Source of the DNA: JBFWQM01 sp050249455
GTDB lineage: Bacteria; Pseudomonadota; Alphaproteobacteria; MPNO01; VGEU01
Assembly (NCBI GenBank): GCA_050249455.1
Contig: JBFWQM010000015.1
Coordinates: forward strand, 1-41,440
DNA length: 41,440 nt
Direction: 5' to 3'
Position numbers and translations under genes: made by a program. Positions 1 to 7,259 of this stretch are shown piece after piece; position 1 is the first letter of the stretch, and every line of letters begins with the position of its first letter. The notes below the pieces were generated by a model, which saw nothing but the letters and a program-made list of their open reading frames with translations, made no database searches and had not been told where the DNA came from.

Positions 1-182
1 GCGACTCGGCCGCCGGGCCGCCGGCTATCGCCGCCGCGGCGCCGGCCGCCTCGACGGCGCCCGACCCGGCGCCGGCGCCGGGGTCGGTGGCCGGGCTGGC
101 GGTGCCGGCGACGTCGGCGGCGCCGGTGCCGGCGGAGGAAGAACCGGCACCGGACACCGCCACGGCGGCGGCCGACACGTCG
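1..182. repeat. Terminal redundancy, left copy
   Basis: Positions 1-182 match 41259-41440 with three differences, at 1, 26 and 56. Positions 57-182 are identical to 41315-41440. The repeat lies inside one leftward repeat-protein gene, and the reading frame is the same on both sides. This fits an overlap from a circular or circularly permuted genome of about 41,258 bp. Because the gene is internally repetitive, two diverged repeat copies joined at an imperfect assembly end remain possible. Confidence 0.85.
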
Positions 183-1303
183 ACCGCCCCGCCTGCCGCC
201 GCCGCTGCCGCGCCGGCGGCCGCAGCCCCTGTTCCTTGAACCTCGACGATGCCGGCGGCCGCCGCGCCCGGCGCGCCCGCCGCGGCCGCGCCGGCGCCGG
301 CAGTGTCGACCGCGCCGGCCGCGGTGACAACCGGCCGGCCGGCGATCGCCGCCGCCCCGCCGGCAACTTCCGTGTTGCCGGCACCACTTGCCGATGACGG
401 CGCGGCCTTGGCCGCGCCGGCGCCGGAAACGTCAACCGCGCCGGTCGCCGCCGCGCCGGGCCGGCCGGCCGTGGCGGTGCCGGATCCGGCGACCGAGTCG
501 CCGCCGATCACCGACACCGGCACCCACGGCGGCGCCTGGTGGCGGCGGAAGCTCCGGGTCAGCGCGGCGTTGTTCGTGCTCGCCGCGACCGAGCCATGAA
601 ACCGGCTGCCCGACCCGTCCTGGTGGCGCAGCACGGTGCCGGTCGGCGGCCGCGACAGCGCCAGGTCGACCTTGACCTGCGACTTCGGCACCACGTCGCG
701 GATCGACCGCCCGTTGGCGAGCGCCGCCATGTCGCCGCGCGACAGATAGCGCCGCACGAAAAAGAAATTGCCAATCGGGTTGCGCGAGAACCGCGCGCCG
801 TTGAGGTCAGAGCGGCCCGACACCACCCACGTGCCGGCGGCAATCCCGATCAGGCTGGTCTTGAGCGACGCGGTCGCCTGCTCGGTATACAGGCCGTTCG
901 GCCGCATGGTGCGGATGGTGAAGTTTGACCGCCAGTCGCGGCCCATCACGATCAGCCGCGTCTGCCCGTCCGCCGGCAGCGGCGCCGACCAGAAGTTGTC
1001 GCTGCCGAAAATCGGCACGCCGTTGTCGTCGGTGTAGTCCCAATTCCAATTCGAGCCGACCGCCGAGCCCGAGTCGCCCCAATAGATCGTCACGTTGGGC
1101 GAGCCGCCGAACGGCAGGTTGCGCACCGAAACGATGTATTGAAGATTCGAGCCGGTGTTCGAGTCGCAGCGGTACAGGAAGCCGAGGCACCACGGCGTCG
1201 CCGGGATGGCCGGCCCGGTGAAGCTCACATAGTCGTTCGACCCGTCGGGGTCGATGCCCGCCGCGCGACGCGGCCAGGCGCTATGCGGCCCGTCGAACGG
1301 CAT
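1..1303 (-). CDS. LamG-like domain tail protein with Ala/Gly/Val repeat tail (N-terminal part, runs off the left end)
   Basis: The ATG at 1303 opens a frame with no stop before the window edge. It continues in the same frame at the right end (40462-41440), giving a protein of about 699 residues if the molecule is circular. Residues 1 to about 250 look like a concanavalin A/LamG-type beta sandwich: an early DPDGSNDYV motif, many aromatic strands, then a YLSRGDMAALANGRS segment typical of phage LamG-like tails. From about residue 265 the sequence becomes almost pure Ala, Gly, Val and Pro in 21-residue units of the form xVEVAGxGxAxAGxP. It is the distal gene of the tail-tip run, so a receptor-binding or glycan-binding virion appendage is likely. 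That role is inferred. No signal peptide is visible. Confidence 0.8.
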   Translation of the reverse strand, partial: MPFDGPHSAWPRRAAGIDPDGSNDYVSFTGPAIPATPWCLGFLYRCDSNTGSNLQYIVSVRNLPFGGSPNVTIYWGDSGSAVGSNWNWDYTDDNGVPIFGSDNFWSAPLPADGQTRLIVMGRDWRSNFTIRTMRPNGLYTEQATASLKTSLIGIAAGTWVVSGRSDLNGARFSRNPIGNFFFVRRYLSRGDMAALANGRSIRDVVPKSQVKVDLALSRPPTGTVLRHQDGSGSRFHGSVAASTNNAALTRSFRRHQAPPWVPVSVIGGDSVAGSGTATAGRPGAAATGAVDVSGAGAAKAAPSSASGAGNTEVAGGAAAIAGRPVVTAAGAVDTAGAGAAAAGAPGAAAAGIVEVQGTGAAAAGAAAAAAGGAVDVSAAAVAVSGAGSSSAGTGAADVAGTASPATDPGAGAGSGAVEAAGAAAAIAGGPAAES

Positions 1304-1312
1304 GGCGCGCGG

Positions 1313-1795
1313 TCAGCTCTGCGCCACGGTGCGCCGGAACGGCACGATGTCGAGCTGCCAGGTCGAGTCGATGGTCTGGCCGCTGGTGTTCTTGAACACA
1401 AACCGGTTGCCGTCGGGGTGCAGCGGCACATAAGGCAGCGACAGGATTTCGTTGACCGAGGTCGACGGGTTGATCGACTGGAACGAGCCGACGTTGAACA
1501 CGTCTTGCGGGTCGTCATCGGTGCCGAGCCCGGCGTCGCCGCCGTCGGGGAACTGCTCACTGCCCTCGCCGTCGCCCGGCAGCACCCACAGCTCGCCCAC
1601 GATGGTGCCGGCCGACGGCGGGCCGCCGTCATATTGAAGCTGCAGATAGACGGTGCAGAACTCGGCGCCGTCGCCGTTGGCGCCGATCGAATTGTCGAAG
1701 TCGCCCGCCGCGCGCGCGCCGTTGGACAGGCTGGCGTTGTCGTCGATCACCGTATAGCGGTCGACCCGCTTGAGCTGGACGTCGCCCGCGCTCAT
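1313..1795 (-). CDS. Virion-associated protein, unknown, 160 aa
   Basis: I do not recognise the family. The ATG at 1795 overlaps the TGA of the upstream gene (ATGA), which sets the start. The protein is acidic and strand-rich, with short hydrophobic stretches such as FCTVYLQLQYDGG and FVFKNTSGQTIDSTW. It has no membrane segment or signal peptide, so it may be a small jelly-roll or Ig-like structural protein. It lies between tail-tip genes and directly before the LamG/repeat protein, so a tail-fibre adaptor or decoration role is the best guess. Confidence 0.7.
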   Translation of the reverse strand: MSAGDVQLKRVDRYTVIDDNASLSNGARAAGDFDNSIGANGDGAEFCTVYLQLQYDGGPPSAGTIVGELWVLPGDGEGSEQFPDGGDAGLGTDDDPQDVFNVGSFQSINPSTSVNEILSLPYVPLHPDGNRFVFKNTSGQTIDSTWQLDIVPFRRTVAQS

Positions 1796-2118
1796 GGCGT
1801 GCCGCCGATCGCCGCGAGGTCGTCGGCGAACACGTTGATCACGCCGTTGACCGCCGCCAGCAGGTTGGCGTCGGTCACCGCGACGAGCTGCGCCGGCGTC
1901 AGGGTCGCGTTCTGCGCCAGCAGCGTCCACAGCAGCCGGCGCGCCATCGCCGACGGGTCCTTCAACGTGGTGCGCGCCCAAATTAGCCGGTTGGCGTGGT
2001 TCGCGGTCTGGTCGCTTTCCGCCACGATCGCGACCGCGGCGATGGTGGCGGCGACGGTGATTCTGTTGGTGAGCTCGGGGTGATCGCGCAGCGCGAACAG
2101 CTCGGTGTAGGTCGCCAT
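1792..2118 (-). CDS. Small helical phage protein, 108 aa
   Basis: The sequence is mostly alpha-helical: an N-terminal TELFALRDHPELTNRITVAA stretch, a central NRLIWARTTL segment and a C-terminal VNGVINVFADDLAAIG. Proteins of this size and character are frequent next to tail-fibre genes in phages of alphaproteobacteria, and their function is not established. The start at 2118 follows the preceding stop within a few bases, and its own stop overlaps the next ATG, so it is translationally coupled in the tail operon. No export signal or catalytic motif is visible. Confidence 0.7.
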   Translation of the reverse strand: MATYTELFALRDHPELTNRITVAATIAAVAIVAESDQTANHANRLIWARTTLKDPSAMARRLLWTLLAQNATLTPAQLVAVTDANLLAAVNGVINVFADDLAAIGGTP

Positions 2119-2123
2119 CACGA

Positions 2124-2567
2124 TCACCCGACCGTCGGCTGCTTGGCGGTGTAGCCGGTCCAGCGCACCGTTTGCCCGAGCGCGATCGAGGTGTTGTCGA
2201 GCACCATGTCGCCGGTCGGGCTTTCGCCGCTCATCGTGATGCGGCCCTGCTCGATCACCGTGCCGGCGCCGTCGACGATGTCGAAATAGCCGGCGGTGCC
2301 GGTGCCGACCGCGGTCGAGTTGGCAACCGCATTCATCGCCGCCGCGGCGTAGGTGTCGCCGTTGTCCGACGCCGAGCCGAACGCCGGGCGCGGCAGGGTG
2401 AACACCGCGAGCAGGTTGCCGGTGCGCGCCGCCGCGGTCGAGGCCGGCGGCGTGCCGGTCCACCAGCGGCCTTGACCCTGGTTCGGCGAGCCGGCCGCCG
2501 CATCGACCAGGTCGACGCGCGCGTCGAGCGCGGCGATCGCCGCCGCCATCGAAATCGTGAACTGCAT
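2124..2567 (-). CDS. Tail-region structural protein, 147 aa
   Basis: It starts MQFTISMAAAIAALDARVDLVDA and continues as a strand-rich protein with Gly/Thr/Ala turns, ending in ALGQTVRWTGYTAKQPTVG. A short N-terminal helix followed by a beta-rich body resembles small phage collar or fibre-associated proteins, but I cannot name a family. An AAGGGGG-type ribosome-binding site lies just upstream of the ATG on the minus strand. It belongs to the uninterrupted late operon between the discoidin-like protein and the LamG protein. Confidence 0.7.
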   Translation of the reverse strand: MQFTISMAAAIAALDARVDLVDAAAGSPNQGQGRWWTGTPPASTAAARTGNLLAVFTLPRPAFGSASDNGDTYAAAAMNAVANSTAVGTGTAGYFDIVDGAGTVIEQGRITMSGESPTGDMVLDNTSIALGQTVRWTGYTAKQPTVG

Positions 2568-2582
2568 GGGTGCCCCCTTGGG

Positions 2583-3389
2583 TTAGAGCCGCTCGTCTAT
2601 GGTGAGTGAAGTGAGGTTGATGCCGCCGTCCGGTTCCTCGATGTCGCGCAGCTCGGTGACCAGGCCGAACAGGCTGTCGCGGCCGAGATTGGTCGAGGCG
2701 ACGTCGCGGATCAGCCACACGTCGGTGTGCTCGAAATTGCGCGCGTGCAGCTCCTGCACCCAGCCGTTCGCCTCGGCCGCGGTCGGCACCATGTTGGCCG
2801 TCCACACCCGGCCCGACCACTTGGGCGCCACCGACTGCGCGCCGCCCGAGGCGCGGCCGCTGCGCACCTGGCCCTGGCGGCCGCGGCGGAACGGGAACAC
2901 GAACCCGTGCTCGGGGAAGGTCAGCGGCCCGGCCACCAGGCGCCCGGCCTCGAGGCTGGAAATCGCCCCGCTCACGTCCGACAGGTCGAGCCGCAGATAG
3001 CGCCCGGTCGCCGCGGCGGCGGCGATGTAGCCCAAGAGGCCCCAGCGGGTGTCGATGCCGGCGAGCCCGGTGCCGGTGTCGAGCGCATCGCCCGCCGCGC
3101 CGGTGGCGTCCGCCGTCGAAAGCCGGATCCGCCGCGTCGCCGCCGCGGTCAGATTGGTCGCCACCAGCGCCACCGCCTGCACGCTGACCTGCGCGCCGAG
3201 GTCGGCGATCAGGGTCGCCGCCACCGTGCCGGTGACGGTGCGCCACTTGCGCCCGACCACCGGGTCGGCGAGGTTGACCGCCTCGGAATAGCTTTCCTCG
3301 GAGTCGGCGGTGATCACCGCGGTGGCGCCGTCATCGGGGTCCGGCCCGACGTGGTTCTGGTACAGCAGCGCCTCGGCAATCTGGCTCAT
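2583..3389 (-). CDS. Discoidin/galactose-binding-like tail protein, 268 aa
   Basis: The ATG at 3389 overlaps the stop of the preceding long tail gene. Residues about 1-120 look like a galactose-binding jelly roll: VVGRKWRTVTGT, then LIADLGAQVSVQAVALVATN, then GRYLRLDLSDVSG, a pattern shared with F5/8C-like domains. The C-terminal half (RFEHTDVWLIRDV region) is less recognisable. Such proteins sit at the tip of siphovirus tails and are candidates for glycan contact. The fold is read from motif pattern only. The neighbouring 971-residue protein also carries carbohydrate-binding-like domains. Confidence 0.65.
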   Translation of the reverse strand: MSQIAEALLYQNHVGPDPDDGATAVITADSEESYSEAVNLADPVVGRKWRTVTGTVAATLIADLGAQVSVQAVALVATNLTAAATRRIRLSTADATGAAGDALDTGTGLAGIDTRWGLLGYIAAAAATGRYLRLDLSDVSGAISSLEAGRLVAGPLTFPEHGFVFPFRRGRQGQVRSGRASGGAQSVAPKWSGRVWTANMVPTAAEANGWVQELHARNFEHTDVWLIRDVASTNLGRDSLFGLVTELRDIEEPDGGINLTSLTIDERL

Positions 3390-6301
3390 CGCAGCAGCAC
3401 CAGCTCGGTTTCGTTGGCCTCGGTGCGGGCGGTGATCTCGACCACCCGGAAGCACGCGCCGCCGACCAGGTTGAAGCGGCTGTGATAGACCGCGACGTCG
3501 TCCATCAGCTCGAGCTCGGGCGGCAGCCCGACGCACACCGCGCGGAACGCGCGCTGCAGCCGGCCAGGCCCGGCCGGCGCCACCACCGCGCGCCGCGCAT
3601 CGCGCACGATCGCGGCGTGCTCGGCATGGTCCACCAGGGTCGGCACCGGCGGCGGGTCGCGCGCGAGCAGGTGGTCGTCGGCGGCGTCGGTATCGACCGC
3701 GGCGATGCGGTATTCGTTGCGCAGGAACTCGACCCGCTCGGGGTTGTTCGCCACCAGGCCGGCGAGGCCCGCGGTCTGCACCGTGTAGTTTCGCCGCCAG
3801 CCGGCGCGCACCCGCCGCGCCGGCGGGAACAGGTTGGCCGGCGGGTCGATCGGCTCGAGCGACACGATCTCGGCCGCCTCGGTCAGCCGGTGCGGCGCGT
3901 GCAGCACGCTGCCCGGCGGGGCGACCACGCCGCAGCGGAACACCCGCGCCCGGTCGGGCGCCAGCCAGCCCGCGAAGCCGGCCACGATCGCGGCCACCAC
4001 GTCGCGGCCGAGCTGCTCGTCGGTGCCGAGCCACAGCCCGGCCGGCCCGCCGGCGGCGGCCGCGGCGAGCGCGAACGAGTGCGGGTCGACCAGGTCGGCG
4101 TCGATGCCGAGGAAATCGGTGAGCACGATGTCGAGCAGCTCGGCGGCCGAACCCGGCCAGGTCCGCGTCGTCGGCGACCCGGCCTCGACCACCCCGCCCT
4201 CGAAATCGAACGTGACGGTGCCGAGCGGCGCGGTGTTCAACGTCACCGTGCCGCCATCGGTGTCGACCGCGTAATAGACCGCGGCGAACGGCTGGCCGTC
4301 GTCGTAGACGGCGACGTTGCGGATGCACCCCGCCTTGCCCGGCGGCCCGGCGTTGAGCAGGTAGGTCAGGGTCACCGGCGAGCCGGCGGCGTTCTGCACC
4401 AGCGGCGCGGCGACGTTGCGCACCGGGCCGAGCGCCGCCGGCTTGGGCCGTCCGGCCAGGTCCTCGCCGCCCTCGAGCCCGCCGGCGCCGGTGAAGCGCT
4501 TGGTCTGCACCGCGACGTCGAGCAGCGCCGAGGCATCGCGCGGCACCGCGACGAACCGGTTCTCGTCGATCGACCAGCGCTCGAGCACGCCCTCGGCGAC
4601 CCGGGCAAACGCCGCGTGCGCCCGCCCGGCGAGGCCGACCCGCACCGCCCAGCGCCGGCCGTCCGGCGCATGGTCGCGGGTCAGCTGGTCGAACTCGCCG
4701 GCGGCGTTGATCGCCACCAGGTCGGACACCTCGACCGCCGCCACGCCGCCGACGTCGTCGCCGGTGAGCAGCGAGCGGGTGAGCGCCAGGCCGATGCCGC
4801 CGTCGCCGAACACCGGGTCGGCCGGGATCCGCGCCGGCGAGTCGTCGTCGGCGGTGCAGAACGCGCGGTCGGCGAGCAGCACCCGCGCGGTGCCGTCGCC
4901 GGCGTCGATCGCCGCCACCCGCGGCGGCGGCCGGCCGTTGGCCGACAGGAAGGTCAGCGCGCGCGGCGACAGATAGCGGTTGACCGCATAGAGCCGGCGC
5001 AGCCAGCCGAACATCGCGCCGGTGTCGTCGAACAGCCGGCCGAGCACCACCCGGGTCGGCGCCGGCGCCGCGAGCCGGGTGATCCGCTCCGACCCGGGCA
5101 GCCCGTCGCGGCTGGCCGCCAGGCTGCCGACCGTCCAGGCGAACGCGGCGCGGAACGCCTCGCCGGCGGTGGCGGCGTTGAGCCCGATGTTGAAGTCGGT
5201 GCCGCCCTTGGCGACCGCCGGCAGCAGCTGCGACCCGTCATAGGTCAGGTCGACCTTGTTGGCCGCGCTGGCATCGTCGAACGAGAACAGCCCGGTGAAC
5301 CCGGCCGGCAGGAACGCCAGCGCCGCCTCGAGCATCGCCGAGCCCTCGGCGCCCGACCAGGCGGTGACGTCGTCGAGCGCCAGGGTGTCGGCCACCCGGG
5401 TGGCGCCGGCGGCGCCGGTGGCGATGGTGCTCGAGGCATGGCCGCCGGCCTCGACCTGCGCGCCCCACAGATAGACCGCCGGGGTCGGCGACCCCGCCGG
5501 CGCATAGTTGATATTGCCGTTGCCGTTCTCGGTCAGCGCGAAGTCGCAGAAATCGTTGACCGCGCCGGCCGGCGTGGTGCCGGTGACCGAGAGCCGCCAC
5601 CAGCCGCCGGGCAGCGCCTCGGCCGCGGTGGTGACGTAGGGGTCGGGTGCGGCGACGACCAAGCCGTCGACCAGGTCGAACGTGGTGTAGGTGTTGCCGT
5701 CGGCCGAGGCCGCCACGTTGTCGGGCAGCCGGAACCCGAGGTAGCGGTGGCCCGCCATCTTGGCGAACACCGACAGGGTGTAGGTGGTGCCCTGCGCTTT
5801 CGTGATCGACTGGCGCAGCACGCCGCCGAACGTCGAGCCGCCGGCCACCACCAGGTCGGCCGCGCTGGCGCCGTCCGGCGCCGCGATCGCATCGGCCACC
5901 ACCACCATGCCGCCGATCTTGGTCCACGCCGCGTTGTCGATCGCGGCCGAGTGCAGCAGCAGGTTCGTGCGCTGGCCTTCCATCAACAGGCCGCGCACCG
6001 ACCCGGTCAGCGGGTCGTAGTCCACCCGCGCGGTGCCCGAGCTCGCGGTCTGCAGGGTGAGTGCCGCCGGCGAGCCGGCCGGCGCCCAATAGGTGGCGGC
6101 CGAGGCGCGCGCGAAGGTCCACCCCGACGGCACGCCGGCGAGGAACGACCACGAGTCGTCGAGCGCATCGGCCAGCCGTTTCGGCCACATCTCGAGGGTG
6201 TAGAGCGGCCCGCGCGCCACGGCGGCCGCGCCGAGGGTCACCGGCCGCCCGGCGACGAACCCCGCACCGGCGAACGCGCCCCCGACCTCGTGCGCGGTCA
6301 T
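3386..6301 (-). CDS. Tail tip/spike protein with phage spike-fibre and LamG-like domains, 971 aa
   Basis: Residues about 61-128 carry the hallmark of the phage head-spike/fibre domain: WTFARASAATYW, then VDYDPLTG, then RGLLMEGQRTNLLLHS followed by NAAWTK. Residues 130-290 look like a carbohydrate-binding jelly roll that ends in YLWGAQVEAG. Residues about 320-455 look like a LamG-type lectin (FSFDDASAANKVDL, GRLFDDTGAMFGWLRRLYAVNRYLS). The remaining C-terminal 500 residues are a tail-tip-like region I cannot assign. Spike-fibre domains bind surface polysaccharide or present enzymes. No catalytic site is evident. It is likely the main host-recognition protein. Confidence 0.75.
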   Translation of the reverse strand: MTAHEVGGAFAGAGFVAGRPVTLGAAAVARGPLYTLEMWPKRLADALDDSWSFLAGVPSGWTFARASAATYWAPAGSPAALTLQTASSGTARVDYDPLTGSVRGLLMEGQRTNLLLHSAAIDNAAWTKIGGMVVVADAIAAPDGASAADLVVAGGSTFGGVLRQSITKAQGTTYTLSVFAKMAGHRYLGFRLPDNVAASADGNTYTTFDLVDGLVVAAPDPYVTTAAEALPGGWWRLSVTGTTPAGAVNDFCDFALTENGNGNINYAPAGSPTPAVYLWGAQVEAGGHASSTIATGAAGATRVADTLALDDVTAWSGAEGSAMLEAALAFLPAGFTGLFSFDDASAANKVDLTYDGSQLLPAVAKGGTDFNIGLNAATAGEAFRAAFAWTVGSLAASRDGLPGSERITRLAAPAPTRVVLGRLFDDTGAMFGWLRRLYAVNRYLSPRALTFLSANGRPPPRVAAIDAGDGTARVLLADRAFCTADDDSPARIPADPVFGDGGIGLALTRSLLTGDDVGGVAAVEVSDLVAINAAGEFDQLTRDHAPDGRRWAVRVGLAGRAHAAFARVAEGVLERWSIDENRFVAVPRDASALLDVAVQTKRFTGAGGLEGGEDLAGRPKPAALGPVRNVAAPLVQNAAGSPVTLTYLLNAGPPGKAGCIRNVAVYDDGQPFAAVYYAVDTDGGTVTLNTAPLGTVTFDFEGGVVEAGSPTTRTWPGSAAELLDIVLTDFLGIDADLVDPHSFALAAAAAGGPAGLWLGTDEQLGRDVVAAIVAGFAGWLAPDRARVFRCGVVAPPGSVLHAPHRLTEAAEIVSLEPIDPPANLFPPARRVRAGWRRNYTVQTAGLAGLVANNPERVEFLRNEYRIAAVDTDAADDHLLARDPPPVPTLVDHAEHAAIVRDARRAVVAPAGPGRLQRAFRAVCVGLPPELELMDDVAVYHSRFNLVGGACFRVVEITARTEANETELVLLR

Positions 6302-6372
6302 CCTGCGTCGCGCCTTTCGGCGCTATGCAGGATGCACCCTGCGAAGCCTCGGCGAAGCAGGGTCATTTGCCG
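6302..6372. repeat. Intergenic palindromic element (host-type repeat)
   Basis: This short gap between two tail genes carries CCTGCGAAGCC-TCGG-CGAAGCAGGG, an imperfect palindrome. It shares its core with the element at 14830-14895. Sequences of the form CCTGCGAAGC...GCTTCGCAGG are common intergenic palindromes in alphaproteobacterial chromosomes. It may act as an mRNA stem-loop between the two cistrons. Confidence 0.55.
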
Positions 6373-6774
6373 TCACACCTCGTCGTAGCGCAGGCGGCCG
6401 ACGGGGATGGTGTAGGTATCGCCGGACAGCACCTCGACGATGTCGTCGGGGATGCAGAACAGCGCCAGGTCGGGCGGCGAGCCGCCGACCAGCACGCCCC
6501 ACGCCCGGATAAACCCCCAATCGGCCGAGGCGGTGAAGGTGAACGCGGCCGAATTCACATTCGGCTCGCCGGCCAGCGCGGTGGTGAGGTTTGACGCCGT
6601 GAGCAGCTTGCGGCCGTAGCCCGACCCGGTCACCTCGGTGCCCGGCGTCGACGCGGTCGGCGCCACGGTGTAGAGCCCGAGCTCGACCAGGGTCGGCATC
6701 GTCCACGCCGCCAGGCCGAGCACGTGGTTCTGCAGCCTGGCGCGCAGCCAGTTGGTTTTCGAGTAAGTTGCCAT
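6373..6774 (-). CDS. Phage tail fibre-type small protein, 133 aa
   Basis: The opening matches a widespread small siphovirus protein: MATYSKTNWLRARLQNHVLG, then TLVELGLYTVAPT, then GTEVTGSGYGRK, then WGFIRAWGVLV, with a C-terminal SGDTYTIPVG. Homologues are usually annotated as phage tail fibre or minor structural proteins, and the fold is a compact beta sandwich. Its start overlaps the stop of the upstream gene. The 71-bp gap downstream before the spike gene holds a palindrome. Family resemblance is fairly strong, but the exact virion position is unknown. Confidence 0.7.
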   Translation of the reverse strand: MATYSKTNWLRARLQNHVLGLAAWTMPTLVELGLYTVAPTASTPGTEVTGSGYGRKLLTASNLTTALAGEPNVNSAAFTFTASADWGFIRAWGVLVGGSPPDLALFCIPDDIVEVLSGDTYTIPVGRLRYDEV

Positions 6775-7259
6775 CAGCGCCGGCCCTTCGCGTCATCGCC
6801 CGCCAGCACATAGGATGGCGAATTCGGGAACACCCGCTCGACCGCGCCGCCCGGCTTGAGGTCGCCGAACGCCGCCGCGGCGAGCGCCTGGTGCCGCGGC
6901 CCCCACACCGTGAGGTTCGCGTGCCAGGCCGGATTGCGCTTCGCCGCGCGGGTCACCGCGACGTAGTCGTCGAGCCGGCGCGCCTTGGGATCGCGCCCGG
7001 CGCCGCGGTCGGCCGCCTGGTCGGCCGCCAGCCGCGTGCGGTCGAGCGCGAGCTGCGCCGGCTTGTCCTGCACCGCGCCGATCGGCACCAGCACGAAGCC
7101 GTCGCCCCCATCGCCTCCGGCGATGCGGAGAACAGGGTCGCCGCCGGCGAGGCGCAGCGCGCCCTTGGCGGTGAGCAGCCACGGCGCGGCCTGCGCGACA
7201 AAGAGGTCGAACGCCTCGGCCGTCGCGGCGCGCAGGTAGTAGGTTTCGCGCGCCGTCAC
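6774..7259 (-). CDS. Minor tail protein of unknown function, 161 aa
   Basis: The GTG start at 7259 overlaps the tape-measure stop (GTGA), implying coupled translation. The protein begins MTARETYYLRAATAEAFDLF and has a central RLDDYVAVTRAAKRNPAWHA segment. There are no membrane segments or signal peptide. Its position right after the tape measure is where many siphoviruses encode distal tail or tail-tip assembly proteins. I do not recognise its family, so the role is inferred only from gene order. Confidence 0.65.
   Translation of the reverse strand: MTARETYYLRAATAEAFDLFVAQAAPWLLTAKGALRLAGGDPVLRIAGGDGGDGFVLVPIGAVQDKPAQLALDRTRLAADQAADRGAGRDPKARRLDDYVAVTRAAKRNPAWHANLTVWGPRHQALAAAAFGDLKPGGAVERVFPNSPSYVLAGDDAKGRR

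Noticed and set aside
25..435. Minus-strand open frame of 136 codons at the left end
   Set aside because: It is out of frame with the LamG/repeat gene and gives an Arg/Pro-rich shadow.
3482..6388. Plus-strand open frame of 968 codons
   Set aside because: It is antisense to the spike gene, has the Arg/Gly/Ala/His composition expected from the wrong frame of GC-rich DNA, and matches no family.
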